Positions 1-8,140 of a stretch of DNA of 64,000 nucleotides are shown here, piece after piece (the stretch's first letter is position 1; each line of letters opens with the position of its first letter). Made by a program: the position numbers and the translations under genes. Below the pieces are notes generated by a model. That model did not search any database. It saw only the letters and a list, made by a program, of their open reading frames with translations, and had not been told where the DNA came from. Origin of the DNA: Rhodospirillales bacterium (GTDB taxonomy: Bacteria; Pseudomonadota; Alphaproteobacteria; Rhodospirillales; UBA2165); NCBI GenBank assembly GCA_028345065.1, contig JAOMCN010000003.1, positions 1 through 64,000 on the forward strand, read 5' to 3'.

Positions 1-199
<199 letters not shown>

Positions 200-309
200 T
201 TTCTTATGCTTGATTGCATTTGTTGTTTTTGGTCGTTTGGTTAAGTCATTATCAGTTTAAAGATTATTAGAATATTTTAAGGTACATAAATATCTAGATT
301 TTGTAGAGA

Positions 310-1065
310 ATGCATGTCGTTATGAATTATAGTGTGAACAGAAAACCCACTTCTTTTTTTGTTACATCCCCTTTGCCTTGCCCTTATCTGGATGGGCAGG
401 TGGAGCGCCGTTTGGTTGCTGAATTAAAGGATTGGGATGGGATCTCTATGCACGACAAGCTGTCTAGGGTTGGTTTTAGACGGAGCCATGGGATCGTTTA
501 CGCACCAATTTGTCCTAGCTGCAGCGCTTGCAAAGCAGTTAGAACAGTAATTGGAGAATTTAAACCTTCTGTATCTCAGCGGCGCGTCATGAGAATTAAT
601 AAAGATATTATCGTCAACAAAAAGCCCGCACTTGCAACACATGAACAGTATGCTTTATTTGCTAAATACCAAGAATCTCGCCACACAGGTGGCGACATGG
701 CTACGATGGATTATTACGACTATCAGGCATTAATTGAAGAAACGCCGGTCAATACATTTATATTAGAATACCGTGATTTTGACCGTTTGGTGGGCGCATG
801 TATTGTAGATGAAATGGCTGATGGGTTATCAGCCGTCTATAGTTTTTTTGACCCGATTAATAAGAGAAAAAGCTTGGGTACCCAAGTAATTTTAGCATTG
901 TTTGATTTGGCACTCCAGTGGAGACTTCCTTATGTCTATCTTGGATACTGGGTTAGTGGTAGTCAAAAAATGAGTTACAAAGAAAAGTTTAAGCCCTTGG
1001 AATATTATAATGGCAATGAATGGACACGCTCTAACTTATTTCAATGGAATAAGCCCTTGGGGTGA
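310..1065 (+). CDS. bpt: Aspartate/glutamate leucyltransferase (N-end rule pathway)
   Basis: The product transfers leucine (or arginine in related enzymes) from aminoacyl-tRNA to N-terminal Asp or Glu of proteins, marking them for ClpS/ClpAP degradation. The 251 residues match the usual bacterial length. An N-terminal ATE_N part has PCPYL with Cys24 and a CPSCSAC cluster (Cys68, 71, 74). A C-terminal acyltransferase-like part contains YSFFDP near residue 177 and an LGYW segment followed by MSYKEKFKP. I kept the first ATG at 310. The second ATG at 322 is equally possible, because the purine-rich GTAGAGA at 303-309 is too close to 310 and rather far from 322. It lies about 110 bases after hemB on the same strand. 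Confidence 0.88.
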   Translation: MHVVMNYSVNRKPTSFFVTSPLPCPYLDGQVERRLVAELKDWDGISMHDKLSRVGFRRSHGIVYAPICPSCSACKAVRTVIGEFKPSVSQRRVMRINKDIIVNKKPALATHEQYALFAKYQESRHTGGDMATMDYYDYQALIEETPVNTFILEYRDFDRLVGACIVDEMADGLSAVYSFFDPINKRKSLGTQVILALFDLALQWRLPYVYLGYWVSGSQKMSYKEKFKPLEYYNGNEWTRSNLFQWNKPLG

Positions 1066-1107
1066 CATTGTAAGCTATTCTTGGGCTTTCGGGGTGGGAG
1101 AATGGGC

Positions 1108-2208
1108 ATGAAACGTCGAAAGTTTGTGATAGGAGCAGGCGTCTCAGCCGTGGCGGGGGCCACATCTACTACAATACCGAAGCCTGCCTTTTCAGCAGAT
1201 CAACGTCAATTGTCTATGGTCACGGCATGGCCAAAAGATTTTCCAGGCTTAGGTACTTCCGCGTCTAGATTAGGCGCTCGTATAACGAAAATGAGTGGTG
1301 GAACGTTAAAGGTAAATGTTTATCCACGTGGCTCCCTCGTTAAATCATCAGATTTGTTTTCTGCTGTTGCGGATGGCGTGGCGGACATGTATCACGCCAT
1401 CGAACACTATTGGGAAGGGAATACCAAAGCGCTAAATTTTTTTGCTTCGGTTCCATTTGGTTTGACCGCTACGGAGCAGAGTGCATGGATAAACTTTGGT
1501 GGCGGTCAAGGGCTTTGGGATGAGGTTGGGAAAGTATTCGGTGTTAAACCATTTCTCGCAGGTAATACTGGTGTTCAAATGGGGGGCTGGTTCAATAAAC
1601 AAGTCAATACAATTGATGACCTCCAAGGTCTCCGCATTCGTATGCCGGGGTTTGGTGGAACTGTTTTAAAACGGGTTGGGGCCCAATCAATTACCTTACC
1701 TAGTAGTCAGATATTTGACGCAATCGAGACAGGTAAATTAGACGCTACAGAGTGGTTTGGACCCTGGTTTGATTACGAATTTGGCTTACATAAGATTACC
1801 AAATATTACTATTATCCAGGCTTTCAGGAACCGGGTACAAGTTTGTCTTCTTCGATTAATCTCGATGTTTGGGGATCCTTAGGGCGTCATCATAGAGAAA
1901 TTATTGAAACCGCTATGGCTGCCGAAAATGACTTAGTATTAGCTGAGTTTAATGCCCGCAACATCAAGGCATTGAACCTTATGCTGACCAATAATTTAGT
2001 GAGTTTACGCCGTTTTCCTGATGACGTTATGAATGCAATCGGAAATGCTGCCGGGGAAGTCGTTTCAGAAGCTGGCAATAGCGACCCGATGTCTAGGAAG
2101 GTATACCGTAGTTTCTTGAAGTTTCGCCAACAATCCATCAAGTGGTCCAAGATTTCTGATCAGGCGTATTGGAATGCACGGCTTTTGCCATTCTCCTATG
2201 GGCGCTAA
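1108..2208 (+). CDS. TRAP transporter solute-binding protein, TakP/DctP-like, first copy
   Basis: This is a periplasmic binding protein of a tripartite ATP-independent (TRAP) transporter, 366 residues from the ATG at 1108. That start is chosen because GGTGGGAG sits about 8 bases upstream and because the result aligns end to end with the next gene; earlier in-frame starts (TTG 1081, ATG 1102) fit worse. The N-terminus KRRKF followed by a hydrophobic stretch and AFSA looks like a twin-arginine type signal. The body carries NTGVQMGGWF and DATEWFGPW, the signature of the TakP group, which binds 2-oxo acids with sodium in Rhodobacter sphaeroides. The ligand here is not shown. It differs from the second copy mainly in the N-terminal third. 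Both may share the downstream permease. Confidence 0.88.
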   Translation: MKRRKFVIGAGVSAVAGATSTTIPKPAFSADQRQLSMVTAWPKDFPGLGTSASRLGARITKMSGGTLKVNVYPRGSLVKSSDLFSAVADGVADMYHAIEHYWEGNTKALNFFASVPFGLTATEQSAWINFGGGQGLWDEVGKVFGVKPFLAGNTGVQMGGWFNKQVNTIDDLQGLRIRMPGFGGTVLKRVGAQSITLPSSQIFDAIETGKLDATEWFGPWFDYEFGLHKITKYYYYPGFQEPGTSLSSSINLDVWGSLGRHHREIIETAMAAENDLVLAEFNARNIKALNLMLTNNLVSLRRFPDDVMNAIGNAAGEVVSEAGNSDPMSRKVYRSFLKFRQQSIKWSKISDQAYWNARLLPFSYGR

Positions 2209-2487
2209 TACATTTATAGACTTTCACACATTATAAGTTTGATACAATAATCTTTTATAATAATTGGTTATAGGCTTTATTTCTGTACCTTTCCAATCTT
2301 CGTTGACATAGTCTGTTAGATGTCACCTGTTGATCAGGAATGAAAAGCCATTATACTTCAATTTGTGATCGTATCGGATCGGTAAATCGTGTACACTTTT
2401 TTATGTGATTTTTTAGGTCAGATATATATTGAGGAGTTTAAAACGTTGAATGTTTCAATAACTTCAATATCAATTGGGAGGTAACTA

Positions 2488-3582
2488 ATGAAGCGTCGTG
2501 AATTTATAAAAAGCGCAGGTGTAGGCGGCGTCGCCGTTGCAGCTGCTTCGACTTTACCTAAACCTGCTATTGCTCAAAAACGCATAGAAATGGTGATGGT
2601 TTCAACCTGGCCCCGGGACTTTCCTGGTCTGGGGACAAGTGCTCAGCGCCTTGCTAAAAGAATAACGGAAATGTCGGATGGCAGAATTCAAACCAAGTAC
2701 TTTGCCGCAAAAGAGAGGGTTGGTGCATTTGATTCATTTGATGAAGTCGCTTCGGGTAATGCGCAGGCTTATATTGCCGCTGATTACTATTGGAAAGGCA
2801 AACATCTTGGTTGGGCCTATTTTACAGCTGTTCCATTTGGTCTCACCTACACTGAGATAAACGCCTGGATACGATTTGGCGGTGGTCAGGAACTTTGGGA
2901 CGAGTTGGCCGGTGGATTTGGCCTGAAATGTATGCCGGCCGGTAATACTGGCGTACAGATGGGTGGTTGGTTTAATAAAGAAATCAACTCTGCGGACGAC
3001 CTTAAAGGATTGAAGATGCGTATTCCGGGTCTTGGCGGCGACGTTATGGCTAAACTTGGTGCATCTCCTGTCTCAATTCCGGGTGGACAGATTTATGAAA
3101 ACCTTGTTTCCGGCGCTATTGATGCTACTGAATGGGTTGGTCCTTGGAATGACCGTTTCATGAAGTTCTACGAAGCCGCTAAATACTATTACTACCCCGG
3201 AATGCATGAGCCTGGGTCTATGATTAGTTTGGGGCTCAATGGCAAATTCTGGAGTGGACTGTCAAAGGCAGATCAAGCCATGATCGAAGCAGCGGCAGGC
3301 CTCGAAAACGACATGATGATGTCTGAATATAACGCTAAGAGTGGTGAAGCTTTGGCTGATTTGGTGAAGAACCAGGGTGTGAAACTCCGGAAATTTAATG
3401 ACGATGTTTATGATAGCTTTAAAGAAGCATCTGACGCAGTCTTTGAAGGTGTTCGTGCTCACAGTCCGCTTGCAGCGAAAATCCATGCGAGCTTCTTGAA
3501 GTCACGGGCGGACCTGAGCGCCTGGTCAAAGATTTCTGATCAAGCCTACGTTGCTCAGAGAAATCGCGCTCTAGGCGTCTAA
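2488..3582 (+). CDS. TRAP transporter solute-binding protein, TakP/DctP-like, second copy
   Basis: A second periplasmic TRAP binding protein, 364 residues, with a clear GGGAGG ribosome site 5 bases before the ATG. The KRREF start and hydrophobic run to about residue 30 suggest Tat export and cleavage after AIA. The TakP-like core has NTGVQMGGWF (Gln157), Arg178 and DATEWVGPW (Glu215, Trp216), residues that in TakP-type proteins bind the carboxylate and sodium. C-terminal SKISDQAY is shared exactly with the first copy. The 279-base gap before it has no gene and could hold its own promoter. A hairpin after it lies before the permease genes, so binding protein and permease may be made at different levels, as is common for TRAP operons. 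Confidence 0.92.
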   Translation: MKRREFIKSAGVGGVAVAAASTLPKPAIAQKRIEMVMVSTWPRDFPGLGTSAQRLAKRITEMSDGRIQTKYFAAKERVGAFDSFDEVASGNAQAYIAADYYWKGKHLGWAYFTAVPFGLTYTEINAWIRFGGGQELWDELAGGFGLKCMPAGNTGVQMGGWFNKEINSADDLKGLKMRIPGLGGDVMAKLGASPVSIPGGQIYENLVSGAIDATEWVGPWNDRFMKFYEAAKYYYYPGMHEPGSMISLGLNGKFWSGLSKADQAMIEAAAGLENDMMMSEYNAKSGEALADLVKNQGVKLRKFNDDVYDSFKEASDAVFEGVRAHSPLAAKIHASFLKSRADLSAWSKISDQAYVAQRNRALGV

Positions 3583-3606
3583 TAAGTAAACGAATGAAAA
3601 TATTGG

Positions 3607-3633
3607 AAAACGGAGTCGTTGCGGCTCCGTTTT
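3607..3633 (+). terminator. Hairpin after the second TRAP binding protein
   Basis: A 9-base perfect inverted repeat, AAAACGGAG and CTCCGTTTT, encloses a 9-base loop and ends in a T run. It lies 25 bases after the dctP stop and about 60 bases before dctQ. It could work as a partial intrinsic terminator that lets the binding protein outnumber the permease, or protect the upstream mRNA end. Confidence 0.7.
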
Positions 3634-3691
3634 CTCTATTCTGAAGGACTAATTGTCTGGCAGTCTTATTTTGTGATTTGGTTGCGTTATT

Positions 3692-4720
3692 ATGAATAAC
3701 CAGCTGTTAAAACCGGTTTTGCGCGTAATGGCGCTGTCTGCTGCTTCGGTTGCCCTGATTTTTGTGATAAACAATTTTCTGATTTTCTGGTGGGGGTGGC
3801 CGGGGCTAGATTTGCTATTTGGACAACTGGGTTGGTTTGGCTTTGAAGCACCGCGAGCAAACCTTGAAGGATCCAGGCTCATCCTCGGATGGTTGCAAAT
3901 TGTCCTGTACCTTGGTCCGATAATTTTGATTACGGTATTAGTTTTACAAACCAGCAAACGGACTATTCTTGCTGATTCCGAAGTGTTATCCCGCCTCGCC
4001 TCATACATAATACGTTCTGCATTCTGGGCAGTTCTCTTTATTGGTATTGTTGATATGGTGCTTTCTTTTTTACGCGTCGAGGGGTTACTCTCTGCCGTAT
4101 TTGGAGATCAATTAGCAAAAGATCTCGGACGTTCAACATGGCGAGGTCTTTACGTGCACTATCCATTAATTTTTATTTCTTTTATTATTGGTTATTTCTC
4201 ACGTGGTCTAGGTTTTATTTGGTTAGCGCTTTTAATTGTTGCGGCTGAATTACTGATAGTCATTACTCGTTTTGTTTTTTCTTATGAGCAGGCTTTTATG
4301 GGGGATTTGGTCCGTTTTTGGTATGCGGCCCTCTTCCTGTTTGCTAGTGCATATACGTTGATTAAGGAGGGTCATGTTAGAGTTGATATAATTTACACCG
4401 GCTTTACGGACAGAGGTAAGGCCTGGTCCAACGTGTTCGGAACAATTTTGCTGGGTATCCCAGTTTGTTGGATCATATTAACCAGTGGATTAGGAGGTAA
4501 ATCTAATTCGATCAATGCGCCAATGTTAGCTTACGAAGTTACTCAAAGCGGTTATGGTATGTTCGTTAAATACCTAATGGCTGGATTTTTACTCGTATAT
4601 GCCTTGAGTATGATGATGCAGTTCATCAGCTACTTTTTGCAAAATGCTGCAATACTACTTCGAGAGCCGGGAGCAAAACTTTATCAACCGGAACAAGAAG
4701 CTAGTGGAGCCTCTTCTTAA
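3692..4720 (+). CDS. TRAP transporter small permease subunit (DctQ family), enlarged
   Basis: This inner-membrane partner of the large permease has 342 residues, roughly twice a common DctQ (about 160-200). The C-terminal half looks like the DctQ domain: hydrophobic segments near 175-198 and 208-226, then IKEGHVRVDI, a family hallmark, and two more membrane segments to about residue 320. The N-terminal half adds three or four hydrophobic segments (about 10-33, 65-86, 103-125 and 150-170), separated by polar loops. No strong ribosome site is visible before the ATG. It lies 18 bases before the large permease, so the two are surely cotranscribed. The role of the added membrane segments is unknown. 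Confidence 0.85.
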   Translation: MNNQLLKPVLRVMALSAASVALIFVINNFLIFWWGWPGLDLLFGQLGWFGFEAPRANLEGSRLILGWLQIVLYLGPIILITVLVLQTSKRTILADSEVLSRLASYIIRSAFWAVLFIGIVDMVLSFLRVEGLLSAVFGDQLAKDLGRSTWRGLYVHYPLIFISFIIGYFSRGLGFIWLALLIVAAELLIVITRFVFSYEQAFMGDLVRFWYAALFLFASAYTLIKEGHVRVDIIYTGFTDRGKAWSNVFGTILLGIPVCWIILTSGLGGKSNSINAPMLAYEVTQSGYGMFVKYLMAGFLLVYALSMMMQFISYFLQNAAILLREPGAKLYQPEQEASGASS

Positions 4721-4738
4721 AGAGTTTGTGATACTAAA

Positions 4739-7399
4739 ATGGAAATTGTTTTTCTTGTAATCCTGATCGTGCTCCTTATAGCAGCCTTAGCTTCCGGCTA
4801 TCCGGTCGCATTTGCTCTTCCCGGATCCGCAATTATTACCATTGGTTTAGCAGCACTATTTGGCGAAATATTTGCCGGGGATGTGGGAGCTTATTTTTCC
4901 CAAGGAGATCCGATTCAGTGGTTTAAAGCCGCAGTTACGAACTTTAGAGGGATCTATTTCGAGGTCGAGAGAGATACCCTAATCGCCATTCCTTTATTTG
5001 TATTCATGGGGATTATGCTCCAGCGTTCCAAGGTTGCGGAAGACTTACTGATAGCCATGGCCCAACTTTTTGGCCCAATCCCCGGAGGGCTCGGCATTGC
5101 AGTAGTCTTTGTGGGGGCACTTCTAGCTGCAACTACCGGTATTGTAGGCGCCACGGTAATCGCCATGGGTCTTATTTCTTTGCCGGTCATGCTCAGAAAT
5201 AATTATTCTTCATCTCTGGCGACTGGCACCATTGCGGCCTCTGGGACACTCGGGCAAATAATCCCTCCTTCGATTGTACTGATAATTTTAGCAGATCAGC
5301 TGTCTAGTGCGACAGACCGCGCTGGTACGTTAAGAAGTGCCGAATTTAAAGCAACCACTGGTTCTTCTAACTTACCTTCTATGTTTGAGCCTACGTCGAC
5401 AAGTGCCGGGGAGATGTTTTTAGGAGCTCTCTTGCCGGGATTAGTATTAGTTGGGCTCTATATGGTTTACATATTGATTACGGCACTCATCCGGCCGAGG
5501 GTGGCTCCACCTGTTCCATTCGAAGGTAATTATGATTTTAAATTTATCCGTCATGTAGCCCTAGTTCTGGTCCCCCCTCTGGTTCTTATATTTGCAGTCC
5601 TAGGTTCCATTATATTAGGAATTGCAACCGTTAATCAGGCTGGTGCTATAGGAGCCGTCGGGGCAATGATGATGGCAGGTTATCGTCTTAAAGCCGGGGA
5701 AAAAGGCGCATTTACTCCCGCAATTTTAGCCATAATTTCCGTTGCTGGGTTAGCCTGGCTTCTCAATAATCACGATATCAATGTTAAAAATATTACAAGT
5801 CAGGAAGACGTAATTCTAATTATTCTCGCTTTGATTGCTTCGTTATTGTTTGTCGCTTCACTCATTTGGAGTGGATGGCGAGCTCACAAAATTGAGGGCA
5901 CACTAAACTACGTAATGATTGAAACCGCAAAGACAACATCTCTTGTGTTTATCATTCTCTTGGGGGCAGCGATGCTGACGGCAGCCTTCCGGGCATTTGG
6001 GGGTGAAGAATTGGTCCGCGAATTCTTAACGGGCCTTCCCGGAGGCTTTATTACCAAGTTTGTCGTGGTCATGGCAGTAATATTTATTCTTGGTTTCTTT
6101 TTAGATTTCATTGAAATCGCAGTTGTCGTCGTGCCGATAATTGCGCCAATTCTTTTGGCAGATACTTCGGCTAATGTAACAGGTGTTTGGTTGGGTGTGA
6201 TGATTGGGGTTAATATGCAGACTTCGTTCCTCACCCCTCCGTTTGGATTTGCCCTTTTTTATCTGCGTGGTGTTGCTCCTAAGATTGTAAAAACAATTCA
6301 AATGTACAAAGGCGTGGTGCCGTTTATCACTCTACAATTAATCGGTTTAGCTATAGTTGGCATGTACCCGCCACTCGTAAATTATCTTCCGAACAGAGTT
6401 AATCTGACATCTGAGACTGCTCCCCCACCAAGAAATCCCAGGATATCTGCCTGTGTCGAGGAGGGTCTATTTAGAGTTTATGATAGAGATAAAGAACTCA
6501 TCAAAGGCGCTATTCGAGAGGCCAAAGGGATGAACCTCGGTTTCTTGCCAGAGAAACAAAGGACAGGGTTGAAGGAGTCTTTTCAGGCTGCTGATAAGAC
6601 ATTTGGTCTGGTAAGTAAGGTTAAAACTGCAAAAAAAGATTTGGACAATTATATACCAGGATATCGACCGTTACATCGACAAGTTCGAAATTTACAAGGA
6701 AATGTCCGTCGAATTGGCGAAGAAATTAAAGAAATGGAAATTCAACTGCGACGGTTAACTAGGGATGGTATTGAAAATAATGCTGTCGCAACAGCTAAAA
6801 GTAGGATCGAGCTTTTAAAAGCCTCCCGGGCCGCAATAAACTCTCAAATTCCCCAACAATGGAAGGAAATGCGAAAACGTTATCAAAAACTGGCGAAGGC
6901 AGAGGCAAATGCCCGACGAAAATATAGACGTAATGTGGATGACGCATATGACGCTATTCCGGGTATATTAAGTATTATTGCTGATGCTGAAAAATTAGCT
7001 GTTCTTGAATCATCAATAAAAAGTTTAGACAAGGTTATAGCTAGTAACGCTGGCGAGGAAACACAGAAAGTCATTCGAAAAGTTGAAATAGCGTTAGGTA
7101 AAGTTGCTGGTTCCAGTGCCATAAAAAATAAAATATCAAGGGTACGCAGGTCATTGCGGGGACGAAAGCCAAAGCCAGATAAGGCCTTCTCTGAACTTAC
7201 TAAAGGGTTAAAGATATTTGCCTCAGAAGTAACTTGGCGTAAGCGGGCGCAAAGCGAAATTGAACCACAATTAAAGGCTTATAATGAAGCAATAAGATTG
7301 AATATTGGTCTTCGACAACAGGAGCGCCTTACTTCAGATCAAGCCAGTGAAGTTGCCGCCTGTCAGTCTGTCCATAAAGATATTTCCCTTAGCTTTTAA
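4739..7399 (+). CDS. TRAP transporter large permease subunit (DctM family) with long C-terminal extension
   Basis: This is the transport channel of the TRAP system, 886 residues against about 430-620 usual. Residues 1-550 are a multi-pass membrane core with the family's GATVIAMGLISLP, IIPPSIVLIILAD and FLTPPFGFALFYL regions, the last two in the repeated substrate-binding half-sites. After about residue 555 the protein becomes wholly hydrophilic, with a proline-rich hinge (APPPRNP) and then some 330 residues rich in Lys, Arg, Glu and Ala with heptad-like spacing, probably helical coiled coil. No membrane segment follows. By the positive-inside tendency the tail would be cytoplasmic, but this is inference. 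The frame is continuous, so this is one fused product and not two genes. Confidence 0.9.
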   Translation: MEIVFLVILIVLLIAALASGYPVAFALPGSAIITIGLAALFGEIFAGDVGAYFSQGDPIQWFKAAVTNFRGIYFEVERDTLIAIPLFVFMGIMLQRSKVAEDLLIAMAQLFGPIPGGLGIAVVFVGALLAATTGIVGATVIAMGLISLPVMLRNNYSSSLATGTIAASGTLGQIIPPSIVLIILADQLSSATDRAGTLRSAEFKATTGSSNLPSMFEPTSTSAGEMFLGALLPGLVLVGLYMVYILITALIRPRVAPPVPFEGNYDFKFIRHVALVLVPPLVLIFAVLGSIILGIATVNQAGAIGAVGAMMMAGYRLKAGEKGAFTPAILAIISVAGLAWLLNNHDINVKNITSQEDVILIILALIASLLFVASLIWSGWRAHKIEGTLNYVMIETAKTTSLVFIILLGAAMLTAAFRAFGGEELVREFLTGLPGGFITKFVVVMAVIFILGFFLDFIEIAVVVVPIIAPILLADTSANVTGVWLGVMIGVNMQTSFLTPPFGFALFYLRGVAPKIVKTIQMYKGVVPFITLQLIGLAIVGMYPPLVNYLPNRVNLTSETAPPPRNPRISACVEEGLFRVYDRDKELIKGAIREAKGMNLGFLPEKQRTGLKESFQAADKTFGLVSKVKTAKKDLDNYIPGYRPLHRQVRNLQGNVRRIGEEIKEMEIQLRRLTRDGIENNAVATAKSRIELLKASRAAINSQIPQQWKEMRKRYQKLAKAEANARRKYRRNVDDAYDAIPGILSIIADAEKLAVLESSIKSLDKVIASNAGEETQKVIRKVEIALGKVAGSSAIKNKISRVRRSLRGRKPKPDKAFSELTKGLKIFASEVTWRKRAQSEIEPQLKAYNEAIRLNIGLRQQERLTSDQASEVAACQSVHKDISLSF

Positions 7400-7433
7400 A
7401 ATACATTTTAAGCGTTTTTCAAGTAGCTAAATT

Positions 7434-8039
7434 TTACTTCTGCTTCGCCCGACCCAATAACTTCCAACAAGTCGGTAACACTAGTGCTGCCAGGGCGATT
7501 TTAAACGCTTCTGCCCATAGAAAGGGATATACACCAAATAAAAATGCTTTCTCCGCGCCAATCAGATAGGCAAGCCAGGAATAGCCAAATACAAAAATGA
7601 CGACAGTACCCATCAGCATAGCCGCAAGCGTGGTGCCAAAATTTCTATCAAATCCTCTCTCTCCTAAATATCCTAACAGTGCCGCGGAGAGTAAAAAGCC
7701 GATTAAATAACCCCCGGTTGGTCCTACCATGTAGCTAATACCAATGCCCTTTGCCGGTGTATAGGCAAATACAGGGAGACCAAGTGCTCCTTCAATCAGG
7801 TATAGCATTACCGTAGCTGCACCGAGCTTCCAACCCAAAGCCATGCCTATGACCAGCACCGCGAAAGTTTGCATCGTCATCGGTACTATAAATGGATAAA
7901 AGGGTACGCTTAATTTTGCAGATAAGGTTAGAAGGCCGGTTCCTAAAAGGATTAGCAAGGATGCCTTAACCACACTATTTGGAACTGCTGGCCACAAGGT
8001 TGACAATAGTGTTGACTGTGTAGTCATTGATGATGGCAT
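7434..8039 (-). CDS. bioY: Biotin transporter S component BioY
   Basis: BioY binds biotin in the inner membrane and works alone or with the ECF module EcfA/EcfT. The product has about six hydrophobic segments and the family's PFYPFIVPMTMQTFAV, LYLIEGALGLPVFAY and GPTGGYLIGF motifs. I place the start at the ATG at 8039 (201 residues) because a GGAG lies 8 bases upstream; in-frame ATGs at 8054 and 8063 would give slightly longer forms. It converges with dctM across 34 bases. No ecfA, ecfT, birA or biotin synthesis genes are in the window, so its partners cannot be judged. Confidence 0.93.
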   Translation of the reverse strand: MPSSMTTQSTLLSTLWPAVPNSVVKASLLILLGTGLLTLSAKLSVPFYPFIVPMTMQTFAVLVIGMALGWKLGAATVMLYLIEGALGLPVFAYTPAKGIGISYMVGPTGGYLIGFLLSAALLGYLGERGFDRNFGTTLAAMLMGTVVIFVFGYSWLAYLIGAEKAFLFGVYPFLWAEAFKIALAALVLPTCWKLLGRAKQK

Positions 8040-8140
8040 GGCGCTATTCTCCATTAATTCCATAAATTACTGCTTGTTCTTTAGTTTCTAGGCAGCGTAC
8101 GCAGTTCAGTCAATGTAGCACGAATTTGTAACTTTTACCC

